From Leifsonia sp. Root112D2 (GTDB taxonomy: Bacteria > Actinomycetota > Actinomycetes > Actinomycetales > Microbacteriaceae), in NCBI RefSeq assembly GCF_001424905.1, contig NZ_LMCU01000001.1:2411480-2475479 (forward strand): a stretch of DNA of 64,000 bases, given 5' to 3'. Below the pieces are notes generated by a model. That model saw only the letters and a list, made by a program, of their open reading frames with translations, did no database searches and had not been told where the DNA came from. The translations under genes and the position numbers were made by a program. The number at the start of each line of letters is the position of its first letter. The stretch's first letter is position 1. This document shows, piece after piece, positions 15,048 to 23,764 of the stretch.

Positions 15048-16061
15048 TCAGTCGCGTCCGGTGCCGGTGCCGTCGACGGCGTACGTTTCGATGGCCGTGA
15101 GCTCGTCCTGGCTGAGCGGCGCAGCATCCAGTGCACCGATGTTCTGCTCCAGCTGCGCCACGCTCGATGCTCCGATCAGCGCACTGGTGATCTGCGGATG
15201 CCGCAACACCCAGGTCAGCGCCAGTTGAGCCAGCGACTGGCCCCGTGCGGCGGCTATCTCGTTGAGCGCACGGGCACGATCGAGGTATGTCTGGCTGATC
15301 TGAGACTCGGAGAGGAACCGGCTGGTTGCCGCGCGCGAATCCGTGGGCACGGTGCCGTCGAGATAGCGGTCGGTGAGCATGCCCTGCGCGAGCGGGGAGA
15401 AGACGATGCCGCCCGCACCCACCTCATCGAGAACGGGCAGCAGCCCGTTCTCGACGTGACGGTTGAACATCGAGAAGCTCGGCTGGTGAATGGTGAGAGG
15501 AATGTTGTGTTCTGCGAGAGCTGCGGCCGCGGCAAGGGTCTGTTCGGGGGAATAGTTGGAGATACCCACGTACAGCGCCTTGCCCTGATGTACCGCGCTG
15601 GCGAGGGCGCCCATTGTCTCCTCGATGGGTGTCTCGGGATCGGGGCGGTGCGAGTAGAAGATGTCGACGTAGTCGAGGCCGAGCCGGCCGAGGCTCTGGT
15701 CGAGCGAGGCGAGCAAATACTTGCGCGAGCCGAAGTCACCGTACGGGCCCGGCCACATGTCGTAGCCGGCCTTGGAGGAGACGATGATCTCGTCGCGATA
15801 CGGCGTGAAATCCTCCGCGAAGATGCGACCGAAGTTCGTCTCGGCACTGCCGTACGGCGGGCCGTAGTTGTTGGCGAGGTCGAAGTGCGTCACGCCGAGG
15901 TCGAAGGCGCGGCGCAGAATCGCGCGCTGTGTGTCGATGGGGCGTTCGTGCCCGAAGTTGTGCCAGAGGCCCAGGGAGAGTGCGGGCAGCTTGAGCCCGC
16001 TCCTGCCGCTGCGGTTGTAGCTCATGTTGTCGTATCGGCTGGAGGCGGGAACGTAGCTCAT
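15048..16061 (-). CDS. aldo-keto reductase (YghZ / L-glyceraldehyde 3-phosphate reductase type)
   Basis: NADPH-dependent carbonyl reductase of 337 residues in the AKR14-like branch. It has LGLWHNFG near the N-terminus, GVTHFDLANNYGPPYGSAE with catalytic Asp and Tyr, SKAGYDMWPGPYG, YVDIFYSHRPD, and the cofactor-binding LIGASS near the C-terminus. I start at ATG 16061, which has TACGAT exactly 6 nt upstream. The frame is open to 16226, but that extension has no RBS and looks non-coding. The physiological substrate is unknown; methylglyoxal or related aldehydes are typical for the group. Confidence 0.9.
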   Translation of the reverse strand: MSYVPASSRYDNMSYNRSGRSGLKLPALSLGLWHNFGHERPIDTQRAILRRAFDLGVTHFDLANNYGPPYGSAETNFGRIFAEDFTPYRDEIIVSSKAGYDMWPGPYGDFGSRKYLLASLDQSLGRLGLDYVDIFYSHRPDPETPIEETMGALASAVHQGKALYVGISNYSPEQTLAAAAALAEHNIPLTIHQPSFSMFNRHVENGLLPVLDEVGAGGIVFSPLAQGMLTDRYLDGTVPTDSRAATSRFLSESQISQTYLDRARALNEIAAARGQSLAQLALTWVLRHPQITSALIGASSVAQLEQNIGALDAAPLSQDELTAIETYAVDGTGTGRD

Positions 16062-16067
16062 GTTCCC

Positions 16068-16073
16068 ATCGTA
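16068..16073 (-). promoter_or_regulatory. -10 box of the aldo-keto reductase gene (leaderless)
   Basis: TACGAT on the minus strand, 6 nt before the ATG at 16061; it decides the start choice. Confidence 0.5.
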
Positions 16074-16188
16074 GAAGAGCGGGGCACGCACCGACGCCCC
16101 TTCCTCCCCAGCTACGGCGCATCCCGCATTGTGCACAGATCGGTGGATGCCCGCCCTGCTCACCGTGCCATCACGCCACACTCGTGTG

Positions 16189-16246
16189 ACGGGGCCCGAC
16201 CTACCACCACCCCAACTGGCACACACCTGGGTTCGTCGGGCCCCGT
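16189..16246. repeat. long inverted repeat upstream of ssb
   Basis: ACGGGGCCCGAC (16189-16200) is perfectly repeated in inverse at 16235-16246, with 34 nt between. The dyad ends 40 nt before the ssb start. It could form a stem in the ssb leader, serve as a regulator site, or terminate upstream transcription; no U-tract follows. Confidence 0.55.
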
Positions 16247-16286
16247 CCCCGGTCAGTCGGCCGGTCGATATGCGAGGAGGAGCATC

Positions 16287-16820
16287 ATGACAGACAGCAT
16301 CACAGCCACCGGGCTGGTGGCAACGGAACTACGCGACACCACGACGAGCGAGGGACTACGCATCGTGAGTTTTCGCCTGGCATCGAGCCAACGTCGATTC
16401 AACAAGACCGAGAACGTCTGGGAGTACGGGCCCACCAATTGGTTCACCGTCTCGACGTTCCGGCACCTGGCCGAGAACATCGCGGCCTCCATCAAGAAGG
16501 GCGACCGCGTCGTCGTGACGGGTCGGCTGCGCATTCGCACGTGGGAGAAGGACGGCAAGTCCGGCACGGTGGTGGAGATCGATGCGGATGCGATAGGTCC
16601 CGATCTCATGTGGGGTACAGCCGCTTTCACGCGCGCCGTCACCTCGAGTTCGACCAGCACAGCCTCGACGAGTGCTGACGGGGCGAATGCAGACGCGACG
16701 ACGGGTGCGGAGGCGCCGGCGGCGAGTTCTGGCTTCGATCCCGATGAGGGCAACGACGCGGCCACAAACGAGGCCACCGGGTGGGCCGTGACCGAGCAAC
16801 CGACGCTCACGAGCGTGTAG
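16287..16820 (+). CDS. ssb: single-stranded DNA-binding protein, form without acidic tip
   Basis: OB-fold protein of 177 residues. The N-terminal 110 residues show the SSB pattern: ITATGLVATELR, FRLASSQRR, NWFTVSTFRHLAENIAASIKKGDRVVVTGRLRIRTWE. A disordered Ser/Ala/Thr/Glu-rich tail follows. The usual C-terminal DDDIPF tip that recruits repair proteins is missing; this one ends PTLTSV. It is therefore probably a paralogue used in a special setting such as DNA uptake or stress, not the main replicative SSB (inference). ATG 16287 has a strong GAGGAGG 7-13 nt upstream. Confidence 0.88.
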   Translation: MTDSITATGLVATELRDTTTSEGLRIVSFRLASSQRRFNKTENVWEYGPTNWFTVSTFRHLAENIAASIKKGDRVVVTGRLRIRTWEKDGKSGTVVEIDADAIGPDLMWGTAAFTRAVTSSSTSTASTSADGANADATTGAEAPAASSGFDPDEGNDAATNEATGWAVTEQPTLTSV

Positions 16821-16887
16821 CCGGCGCCCGCCGTCTAGAATCGAAGCCGCGTGTCACGACGGTGGCCGCGGCTCGAAGGGACGTGAC

Positions 16888-17445
16888 ATGGGCGCTCGGC
16901 ACCGCTCGCCCAGGGGCACGCGCGCAGGGCTCGCCGCGCTGACGGCGCTGGCAGTGGCATCCGTTGTCGTCGCCCTCACCGGTTGTTCTGCGGCCGCGCC
17001 TGACGCGGGTACGACGACGTCGAACGCGTCAACGGGCCCGAGCGCGACGTTCACCGAGCGCCCGAAGTCAACCACGGGCCCCGTCGCCCCCGACGCGGGG
17101 GAGACACCGGCTCCGACACTGCGGCCGAAGCTCAGCGCGGCCGAGAATCTCGCCGCCTTCAATGCGGTCAACGAGCAGGTTCTCGTGGCGCACCCCAGCC
17201 CGGGCGGCCGGGACTTCATCGACGCGCTCGTCGCCGCGGGGTTCGAGAAGAAGAACATGCAGGTGACGCCCGACAAGACGTCGATCGACCTTGCGGCCGG
17301 CTCTGTGCAGTTCTCGGTGCTCTTCAACGACAAATGCCTCATTGGCCAGTGGGGGTCTGACGGCGTGGGCTACCACAGCGAGGTGGCGAGCGTGATGTCC
17401 ACCGGCAAATGCCTGATCGGCAAGACCCGCCCCATCAGCTGGTAG
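16888..17445 (+). CDS. putative lipoprotein with DUF6993-like domain
   Basis: A 185-residue secreted protein. It has a basic N-terminus, a hydrophobic core, and lipobox LTGC with Cys at residue 33. A Thr/Ser/Pro-rich linker runs to about residue 75, then a C-terminal globular domain with a Cys pair (DKCLIGQWG and GKCLIGKTRP). The C-terminal pattern fits DUF6993, found in Microbacteriaceae. Function unknown. Start ATG 16888 has AAGGGA upstream. Confidence 0.72.
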   Translation: MGARHRSPRGTRAGLAALTALAVASVVVALTGCSAAAPDAGTTTSNASTGPSATFTERPKSTTGPVAPDAGETPAPTLRPKLSAAENLAAFNAVNEQVLVAHPSPGGRDFIDALVAAGFEKKNMQVTPDKTSIDLAAGSVQFSVLFNDKCLIGQWGSDGVGYHSEVASVMSTGKCLIGKTRPISW

Positions 17446-17483
17446 CAGCCGAGGGGCGGCCTCGAGGCGTGTGGCGCGCCCCG

Positions 17484-17489
17484 TAGACT
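17484..17489 (+). promoter_or_regulatory. -10 box of ettA (leaderless)
   Basis: TAGACT, 6 nt before ATG 17496. Confidence 0.55.
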
Positions 17490-17495
17490 TGAATC

Positions 17496-19178
17496 ATGGC
17501 CGAATACATTTACTCGATGGTCCGCGCTCGCAAGGCGGTCGGTGACAAGCTCATTCTCGACGATGTGACCATGTCATTCCTGCCGGGGGCGAAGATCGGC
17601 GTCGTCGGTCCGAACGGCGCGGGAAAGTCGACCATCCTCAAGATCATGGCTGGCCTTGACACCCCGAGCAACGGTGAGGCCAAGCTCTCGCCCGGCTACA
17701 CCGTGGGCATTCTCATGCAGGAGCCGGTGCTTGACGAATCGAAGACGGTGCTCGAGAACGTGCAGGAGGGCGTCGGCGAGATCAAGGGCAAGCTCGACCG
17801 CTTCAACGAGATCTCCGCCGCGATGGCTGAGCCCGACGCCGACTTCGACACCCTGCTCGCCGAGATGGGCACCCTGCAGGAGGCCATCGACGCCGCGGAT
17901 GCCTGGGACCTCGACTCCCAACTGGAACAGGCGATGGATGCCCTGCGATGCCCGCCGAGCGACGCCCGCGTCGACGTGCTCTCCGGTGGTGAAAAGCGCC
18001 GCGTTGCGCTCTGCAAGCTGCTGCTGCAGAAGCCCGATCTGCTGCTGCTCGATGAGCCCACAAACCACCTCGACGCCGAGAGCGTGCTCTGGCTCGAACA
18101 GCACTTGGCGAGCTATCACGGCGCCGTGCTCGCCGTGACACACGACCGGTATTTTCTCGACCACGTTGCGGAATGGATCGCCGAGGTCGACCGCGGCCAC
18201 CTCTACCCGTACGAGGGCAACTACTCCACGTACCTCGAGAAGAAGCAGGAGCGCCTGCAGGTGCAGGGCAAGCGCGACCAGAAGCTCGCGAAGCGCCTCG
18301 CCGAAGAACTCGACTGGGTACGCAGCAACGCCAAGGGCCGCCAGGCCAAGTCCAAGGCCCGTCTCGCTCGCTACGAAGAGATGGCAACCGAGGCGGAGCG
18401 CACCAGAAAGCTGGACTTCGAGGAAATCCAGATTCCCGTCGGCCCCCGACTCGGCGCCCAGGTCATCGACGCGTCCAAGCTCAAGAAGGGCTTCGGCGAC
18501 CGTGTTCTGATCGACGGCCTCAGCTTCACGCTTCCGCGCAACGGCATCGTGGGCATCATCGGCCCCAACGGCGTGGGAAAGACCACCCTGTTCAAGACCA
18601 TCGTGGGCCTCGAACCGCTCGACGGCGGCACGCTCAAGGTCGGCGAGACGGTAGACATCTCCTACGTCGACCAGAGCCGCGGCGGAATCGATCCCAACAA
18701 GACGCTGTGGGAGGTCGTCTCAGACGGCCAGGACTACATTCAGGTCGGCAAGACCGAGGTGCCCTCGCGCGCCTACGTGTCGACCTTCGGCTTCAAGGGG
18801 CCAGACCAGCAGAAAAAGGCCGGAGTGCTCTCCGGTGGTGAGCGCAACCGCCTCAACCTGGCGCTCACGCTCAAGCAGGGTGGCAATCTGCTGCTGCTCG
18901 ACGAACCGACAAACGACCTGGACGTCGAGACCCTCTCCAGTCTCGAAAACGCCCTGCTCGAGTTTCCCGGATGCGCCGTGGTGATCACTCACGACCGGTG
19001 GTTCCTCGACCGCATCGCGACCCACATCCTCTCGTACGAGGGCACCGAGGAGAACCCGGCCAATTGGTACTGGTTCGAGGGCAACTTCGAGTCCTACGAA
19101 GAGAACAAGATCGAGCGGCTCGGCCCCGACGCGGCCAAGCCACACCGCTCCGCCTACCGCAAGCTCACGAGAGGCTAG
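17496..19178 (+). CDS. ettA: energy-dependent translational throttle protein EttA (ABC-F)
   Basis: Ribosome-associated ABC-F ATPase that gates the 70S initiation-to-elongation step according to ADP/ATP ratio. In 560 residues there are two ATPase domains: GPNGAGKST with LSGGEKRRVALCKLLL and DEPTNHLD, then GPNGVGKTT with LSGGERNRLNLAL and DEPTNDLD. Between them lies the charged PtIM linker (EKKQERLQVQGKRDQ). The arm insertion in domain 1 and the overall length match EttA rather than resistance-type ABC-F proteins. A thioesterase gene follows within 8 nt. Confidence 0.95.
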   Translation: MAEYIYSMVRARKAVGDKLILDDVTMSFLPGAKIGVVGPNGAGKSTILKIMAGLDTPSNGEAKLSPGYTVGILMQEPVLDESKTVLENVQEGVGEIKGKLDRFNEISAAMAEPDADFDTLLAEMGTLQEAIDAADAWDLDSQLEQAMDALRCPPSDARVDVLSGGEKRRVALCKLLLQKPDLLLLDEPTNHLDAESVLWLEQHLASYHGAVLAVTHDRYFLDHVAEWIAEVDRGHLYPYEGNYSTYLEKKQERLQVQGKRDQKLAKRLAEELDWVRSNAKGRQAKSKARLARYEEMATEAERTRKLDFEEIQIPVGPRLGAQVIDASKLKKGFGDRVLIDGLSFTLPRNGIVGIIGPNGVGKTTLFKTIVGLEPLDGGTLKVGETVDISYVDQSRGGIDPNKTLWEVVSDGQDYIQVGKTEVPSRAYVSTFGFKGPDQQKKAGVLSGGERNRLNLALTLKQGGNLLLLDEPTNDLDVETLSSLENALLEFPGCAVVITHDRWFLDRIATHILSYEGTEENPANWYWFEGNFESYEENKIERLGPDAAKPHRSAYRKLTRG

Positions 19179-19186
19179 GGCGGCGC

Positions 19187-19684
19187 GTGACCCGGTTGCA
19201 TGTGCCCATACCCCTGCGCTGGAGCGATTTCGACGCCTATGGGCACGTCAACAACGCCGAGATGCTGCGCCTGTTCGAAGAGGCGCGCATCCACGCGTTC
19301 TGGGTGACCGACGAGGGCGATGGCAAGGCCCAGGTCGACACGCTCGGAACCCCGCTCACCACGCGCGTGCTCGATGGCCGTCCCGGCGCAGCCACCCTCA
19401 CGCTGATAGCGCGGCAGGAGATCGAGTACCTGCTGCCGATTCCGTACCTGCGCCAGCCGATCGACATTCAACTCTGGTTGGGCAGGCTCGGTGGCGCCAG
19501 TCTCGAGGTCTGTTACGAGGTACATTCCCCGCTCGAGGCATCCGACGACCTGATCTTCGCTCGGGCGACGACAACGATCGTGCTGGTGGATGCCGCAACG
19601 CAGCGCCCGCGCCGCATCACGGCAACCGAGCGCGCGGCCTGGGAACCCTACCTCGAGGCGCCCGTGGCATTCAGCCGGCGCTAA
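19187..19684 (+). CDS. acyl-CoA thioesterase (YbgC/FadM-type hotdog)
   Basis: Hotdog-fold thioesterase of 165 residues. The active-site loop is WSDFDAYGHVNNAEMLRLFEEAR at about 11-33; the Asp and the HVNN signature are those of 4-hydroxybenzoyl-CoA/FadM-type enzymes. GTG 19187 starts 8 nt after the ettA stop, with GAGAGG spanning the ettA end as a likely RBS. Linkage to ettA is common in actinobacteria, but a functional link is not established. The substrate chain length is unknown. Confidence 0.85.
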   Translation: MTRLHVPIPLRWSDFDAYGHVNNAEMLRLFEEARIHAFWVTDEGDGKAQVDTLGTPLTTRVLDGRPGAATLTLIARQEIEYLLPIPYLRQPIDIQLWLGRLGGASLEVCYEVHSPLEASDDLIFARATTTIVLVDAATQRPRRITATERAAWEPYLEAPVAFSRR

Positions 19685-19708
19685 GACCCGGCTGTAGCTC
19701 CCAGTCGG

Positions 19709-20200
19709 CTACTTCGGCGTCTCGCTGAACGAGTTCTGCCACACTGCCCGGGCGCCGGACTCGCCGATCTGCACCACGAGCACGGTTGAACCGACGGCGA
19801 CCGTCAGCGACGCCAGGGCGAGCACCACGGCGACGGTCCACCGGATGCTCCGACCGGGAGCCCGCTCAGCCCCCCGGCGCCGCACCAACCAGTACCAGAG
19901 CCACTGCACGAGCGCCACGATGAAGCCCGCGACGACCCACGGGTAGAGCGTGAGCCCGATGGCGGCATGGGCGGCGATCAGCGGAGTGGTGTGCACGCGC
20001 TCCTGCAACCATTGGCCGGCATCCGTCACGATGGGAATGAGGATGAGCACCACGAGTGCCAGCAGCGGCGTCACGATGCCGAGCCGTCGTCGCGCGGCGG
20101 GCCACACCGCCGATGCGAGTGTGCACAGCGCCGAGAGCGGCACGAGCACTACGGCGACGTGTACGAGCAGAATGTGCAGCGGCAGGCCGTTGAATTCCAT
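19709..20200 (-). CDS. DUF2231-type four-helix membrane protein
   Basis: A 163-residue membrane protein with four hydrophobic segments. It begins GLPLHILLVHVAVVLVPLSAL, and the paired His residues in this first helix (His9, His14) with a third conserved His in helix 3 (AAHAAIGL) are the family pattern. They suggest haem or metal binding. The gene starts 13 nt after the Rieske gene on the same strand, so the two probably work together as a small redox unit in the membrane (inference). Confidence 0.8.
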   Translation of the reverse strand: MEFNGLPLHILLVHVAVVLVPLSALCTLASAVWPAARRRLGIVTPLLALVVLILIPIVTDAGQWLQERVHTTPLIAAHAAIGLTLYPWVVAGFIVALVQWLWYWLVRRRGAERAPGRSIRWTVAVVLALASLTVAVGSTVLVVQIGESGARAVWQNSFSETPK

Positions 20201-20213
20201 GGATGCTTCGCTC

Positions 20214-20714
20214 TCAGGAGACGCTGACGTCGTCGCCGGTGACAGTGACGGTCAGCTTGTGCAGCGGGCTCGGCGCCGGCCCGCCCAGCACTTTACCGGT
20301 GGCGGCAGCGAAGCGCGATCCGTGACAGGGGCAGTCGAATTCTTTGCCAGCCGGTGCGACAGTGCAACCCTGATGCGTGCAGATGGCGCTGAAGGCGATG
20401 ACCTTTCCGGCAGTCGGCTGCGCGAGCAGGATGGGCGCGCCGTTCAGGGTTGCCTTGGCCGTGCCACCGACGGGAATGTCGGAGAGCTTCGCCACGGCCG
20501 TTCCGCCGGAAGCGCCCGTGCCTGTGCTCGAGCCGCTGCTTGAGCCCGTACTCGGGCTCGCCGCGTCGCCTGAGCTCGCCTGCTGATCCGATCCGGCCGG
20601 CGTCTCCGCTCCACCCGGGGTACACGCGGCCAGAACCAGAGCGCCGGCTCCGATCGCGGAAGCCCCTCCGGCGGCGATGAGCGAGCGACGGGTGATGGAT
20701 GGCGATTCGGTCAT
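20214..20714 (-). CDS. Tat-exported Rieske [2Fe-2S] lipoprotein
   Basis: A 166-residue protein. The twin-arginine signal ITRRSLIAAGG is followed by a hydrophobic stretch and lipobox LAAC (Cys31). A long Ser/Gly/Thr linker runs to about residue 73. The C-terminal Rieske fold has both cluster motifs, CTHQGC and CPCHGS. Folding with the cluster before Tat export is expected. It resembles stand-alone actinobacterial Rieske proteins, not the bc1 subunit, which is much longer. Partner electron donors are unknown. It is first in an operon with a DUF2231 protein and is divergent from a sigma factor. Confidence 0.92.
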   Translation of the reverse strand: MTESPSITRRSLIAAGGASAIGAGALVLAACTPGGAETPAGSDQQASSGDAASPSTGSSSGSSTGTGASGGTAVAKLSDIPVGGTAKATLNGAPILLAQPTAGKVIAFSAICTHQGCTVAPAGKEFDCPCHGSRFAAATGKVLGGPAPSPLHKLTVTVTGDDVSVS

Positions 20715-20870
20715 GATTCTCCCTGGCGTGCGCGGTCATGTCGACGGTACGGGTACGTTGACTCTGTCACCTGTATGCACGATGACGATGGGCATCCGGT
20801 TCAGATTCGCTGAGATCTTGACAGATTGAACTATTTGTCCGGCGCTACCGTGTCACTGTTGGAGGCTGTG

Positions 20871-21395
20871 ATGGCGAACGACGCGACGCAGTTGCTGCGC
20901 GAGCTGCACGACCAGCACGCGCCCGCGCTGCGGCGATATGTTGTGCACCTCACTGGCGACCACGCGCTGGCCGACGACGTCGTGCAGGAGACGCTGCTGC
21001 GTGCGTGGCGCAGGCCCCGCGTGCTCGACCAGAGTGAGACATCCGCCCGTGCGTGGCTGTTCACCGTGGCTCGCAATCTGGTCATCGACGAGAAGCGCAG
21101 TGCTCGTGCGCGGCACGAGCTCTCCACCGATGAACCGCCCGAGGGCGACAGTGCCGACGACAACAGTGGCGACGATGCCGAGGCGCTGCTCGATGCCTGG
21201 CTGGTGGCGGATGCCCTCGGCGACCTTTCGCACGACCATCGCGCCGTCATCGTGCACGCGTACTACGGCGGACGATCTGTTGCGGAGGTGGCCCACGAAC
21301 TCGATATTCCCGAGGGCACCGTCAAGTCGCGGCTGCACTACGGTATGAGGGCTCTGCGGCTCGCGCTTCAGGAACGAGGGGTGACGGGGCGATGA
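20871..21395 (+). CDS. ECF sigma factor (SigK/SigL-like)
   Basis: Extracytoplasmic-function sigma factor of 174 residues. Region 2 contains HALADDVVQETLLRAWR (about 33-49) and RAWLFTVARNLVID. An acidic linker follows, and region 4 has RAVIVHAYYGGRSVAEVAHELDIPEGTVKSRL. I choose ATG 20871, preceded by GGAGG at 20861-20865; an upstream in-frame ATG at 20826 lacks an RBS. The gene overlaps the following anti-sigma gene by 4 nt, the usual arrangement for a regulated pair. Confidence 0.92.
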   Translation: MANDATQLLRELHDQHAPALRRYVVHLTGDHALADDVVQETLLRAWRRPRVLDQSETSARAWLFTVARNLVIDEKRSARARHELSTDEPPEGDSADDNSGDDAEALLDAWLVADALGDLSHDHRAVIVHAYYGGRSVAEVAHELDIPEGTVKSRLHYGMRALRLALQERGVTGR

Positions 21396-22138
21396 CGCTG
21401 CGCAACGATCCCTTCGCCGAGTGGGATGCCGCCTACGTTCTGGGCGCGCTCTCGCCCTCCGAGCGGCGCGAGTTCGAGGATCACCTCGCGGGGTGCGCCG
21501 AATGCACTTCCGCGGTCGGTGAACTCACCGCCATGCCGGGACTGCTGGCGCGCGTGCCGGCCGACGATGCGCGGCAGCTGCTACTGCACCCGCAGTCGAC
21601 GCAGCAGCACCTGCAGGCCTCCTCGTCCCCCGCAGATTCGCTGCCTCGACTTCTCGCGGCCGCTCGTCGCAGCCGGATGCGACGGCGCGCGTTCACCGTG
21701 ACGGCCACCGTCGCCGTGGCCGCTTGCGCCGCGGCTGCGGCGCTGATCGTTCCTGGGCTCGTCACCGGAGCCGTCGATGGCGCCTCCTCGGCCGTCATAG
21801 CGATGAGCCGGGTGAACCCGTCAACGCTGAGCGCGGACATCCGTCTCGTCTCCGAACCGTGGGGCACCCGCATCGAGTCGAACTGCCACTACGGCGAAAA
21901 GCCCCCACCCAGCCCGCCGCCGGGCGGCAGTAACTACCCGACCGCCGGTATCGCCTACGCCATGTACGTCACCGATCGCTCGGGCGCCGAGACACAGGTG
22001 TCGAGTTGGCTGGCGCGGCCGGGTGGAACGGTGACGCCCACGGCCACCACGAGCCTGTCCCGAGCCGAGATCGAGTCCGTCGACATCCGTGCCGTATCGA
22101 CGGGCGAGGTGATGCTGCGCAGCAGCTTCGGGCAGTAA
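21392..22138 (+). CDS. membrane anti-sigma factor (ZAS/RskA type)
   Basis: A 248-residue anti-sigma factor. The cytoplasmic N-terminus has the zinc-binding anti-sigma signature (FEDHLAGCAECTSAV, i.e. HxxxCxxC at about 31-38). One membrane helix lies at about 105-127, and an extracytoplasmic RskA-like sensor domain begins with a proline-rich loop. It should hold the upstream-encoded sigma factor inactive until an envelope or redox signal triggers release (known for the family). The signal is not known here. Confidence 0.88.
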   Translation: MTLRNDPFAEWDAAYVLGALSPSERREFEDHLAGCAECTSAVGELTAMPGLLARVPADDARQLLLHPQSTQQHLQASSSPADSLPRLLAAARRSRMRRRAFTVTATVAVAACAAAAALIVPGLVTGAVDGASSAVIAMSRVNPSTLSADIRLVSEPWGTRIESNCHYGEKPPPSPPPGGSNYPTAGIAYAMYVTDRSGAETQVSSWLARPGGTVTPTATTSLSRAEIESVDIRAVSTGEVMLRSSFGQ

Positions 22139-22146
22139 GACCCCGG

Positions 22147-23019
22147 CTAGTGCCCCGACGGCACCCGCACCATGCCCTCCTGCGCCACACTGGCCACGAG
22201 AACGCCGTCGCGAGTGTAGATGCGGCCGAGCGCGAGTCCGCGCCCGTGGGTCGCGCTGGGGGACTCCTGGGTGTAGAGCAGCCACTGGTCGACCCGGCTG
22301 AAGCGGTGCCACCACATGGCGTGGTCCAGGCTTGCGGCCTTCAGGCCGGGCGTCACCCAGGCGATGCCGTGGCGGCGAAAGATCGATTCGAGCAGAGAGT
22401 AATCGCTGGCGTATGCCAGAGCCGCCCTGTGCAGGTTCTCGTCGTCGGGCAGGGTGCCTATCGCCTTGATCCACACCGCCTGGTGCGCGACATGGGCGCC
22501 GTTGACCCGCAGATAGATGGGGTCCCCGACATGTCGAATGTCGAACGGCCGGTCGTTGGCCCAGAATTCGGCGGCCGGATGCTCGACCCCGTTGAGCGCT
22601 TCGGCGGCGCTCGGCAGCGTCTCGGGGTGGGGGATATCAGACGGCATCTCGAGCTGGTGGTCGAGACCGTCGTCCTCATCCTGGAAGGAGGCGATCATCG
22701 AGAGGATGGGCAGGCCGCTCTGATACGCCTGCACACGCCGCGTGGAGAACGAGCGCCCGTCATGAATGCGATCCACCGAGAAGGTGATGGTCTGCTCGAT
22801 GTCGCCGGGGCGCAGAAAATAGCCGTGCATGGAGTGTACGACCCGCTCATCGGGTGTCGTGCGCATGGCCGCGACGAGAGACTGCGCCAGAACCTGCCCG
22901 CCGAAGACCCGGCGTTGCGGGTTCCATTGCGACGGCCCCGTGAAGATGTCCTCGTTCGTGCGTGCCCCGGTGTCGGTCAGATCGAGGGCGGTCAGCAGCG
23001 ATTCGAGGGGCTCGTGCAT
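22147..23019 (-). CDS. tesB: acyl-CoA thioesterase II
   Basis: Double-hotdog thioesterase of 290 residues. It has RVFGGQVLAQSLVAA near residue 40, SMHGYFLRPGD, the second-domain LDHAMWWHR, and YTQESPSA with catalytic Gln/Ser near the C-terminus. I start at ATG 23019, which has AAGGAG 6-11 nt upstream; the frame stays open into the neighbouring gene and must be trimmed. Convergent with the anti-sigma gene, divergent from the following hypothetical gene. Confidence 0.93.
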   Translation of the reverse strand: MHEPLESLLTALDLTDTGARTNEDIFTGPSQWNPQRRVFGGQVLAQSLVAAMRTTPDERVVHSMHGYFLRPGDIEQTITFSVDRIHDGRSFSTRRVQAYQSGLPILSMIASFQDEDDGLDHQLEMPSDIPHPETLPSAAEALNGVEHPAAEFWANDRPFDIRHVGDPIYLRVNGAHVAHQAVWIKAIGTLPDDENLHRAALAYASDYSLLESIFRRHGIAWVTPGLKAASLDHAMWWHRFSRVDQWLLYTQESPSATHGRGLALGRIYTRDGVLVASVAQEGMVRVPSGH

Positions 23020-23064
23020 GATGTCTCCTTCGTGGGGCGCGTCACTTGGTAGTTTAGACAGCAG

Positions 23065-23742
23065 ATGAGTCAGACATTCTCCCTCGTGGACCCCCTCGCC
23101 GTCGCCGATCTTCAGGCCTACGTCTCGCGGGCGGGTCGCGTCGAGGACGGTTCCGTGCGTCTCATCGCCGGCTCGGGCGTGCTCGCCGTATATTCGGCGA
23201 TTCTCTACCCCCGTGGCCTGCTTGACCAGACCCCGACGGTTCTCGGCCTGCGCACCTTCGCAACCGACAAGGACGCCGTCTTCGATGCGGTGGTTCCCAC
23301 CCGCTCGCTGCTCGACCGGCTGGCCCGTCTCGAGGGCACGCTCGGCGACGCTGACGGGCCCATCGGCATCCGCATGCCGCTGGAGGTCAGCACCGTCACC
23401 TGGGCGGGCATCTCGCCCCCGCGCGGTGGCTGGCGGCACGTGGGCGATACCTCCTTCGAGACGCTGGATGCCGCGGCTCGCGACGGCATCGAGACGATAG
23501 CCACCGAGATTCCCACCGGCACCGGCGAGCAGCTCGTGCAGCGGGTGCGTTCCGAGGTGTGGGGCCGTCCGCTCGACGACCTCGAATACGTGCCAGCCGG
23601 AGCAGCCTTCGCGGCGTTCAGCCTGGGCTTTCTGCACCCGGATGAGGCCGTCACCATCTATGAGACGGGTCCGTGGACGCGTCTGACCTCCCGCGGCGGC
23701 CACGTGCTCGTGCGCCGCCAGTCCTGGACCCTCAAGCGGTAG
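23065..23742 (+). CDS. conserved protein of unknown function
   Basis: A 225-residue soluble protein with no signal peptide, helix or metal motif. It shows regularly alternating strands and helices (LIAGSGVLAVYSAILYP, TVLGLRTFA, PLDDLEYVPAGAAFAAFSLGFL). It looks like a real gene from its codon pattern and conserved-looking sequence, but I do not recognise the family. Divergent from tesB with 45 nt between; convergent with the flavoprotein gene. Confidence 0.6.
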   Translation: MSQTFSLVDPLAVADLQAYVSRAGRVEDGSVRLIAGSGVLAVYSAILYPRGLLDQTPTVLGLRTFATDKDAVFDAVVPTRSLLDRLARLEGTLGDADGPIGIRMPLEVSTVTWAGISPPRGGWRHVGDTSFETLDAAARDGIETIATEIPTGTGEQLVQRVRSEVWGRPLDDLEYVPAGAAFAAFSLGFLHPDEAVTIYETGPWTRLTSRGGHVLVRRQSWTLKR

Positions 23743-23764
23743 CAGTTCGGCTCGCGCGTGGCGG

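Noticed and set aside
15198..16286. Long upstream extension of ssb
   Set aside because: Overlaps the aldo-keto reductase on the other strand; the SSB fold starts at ATG 16287 with a strong RBS.
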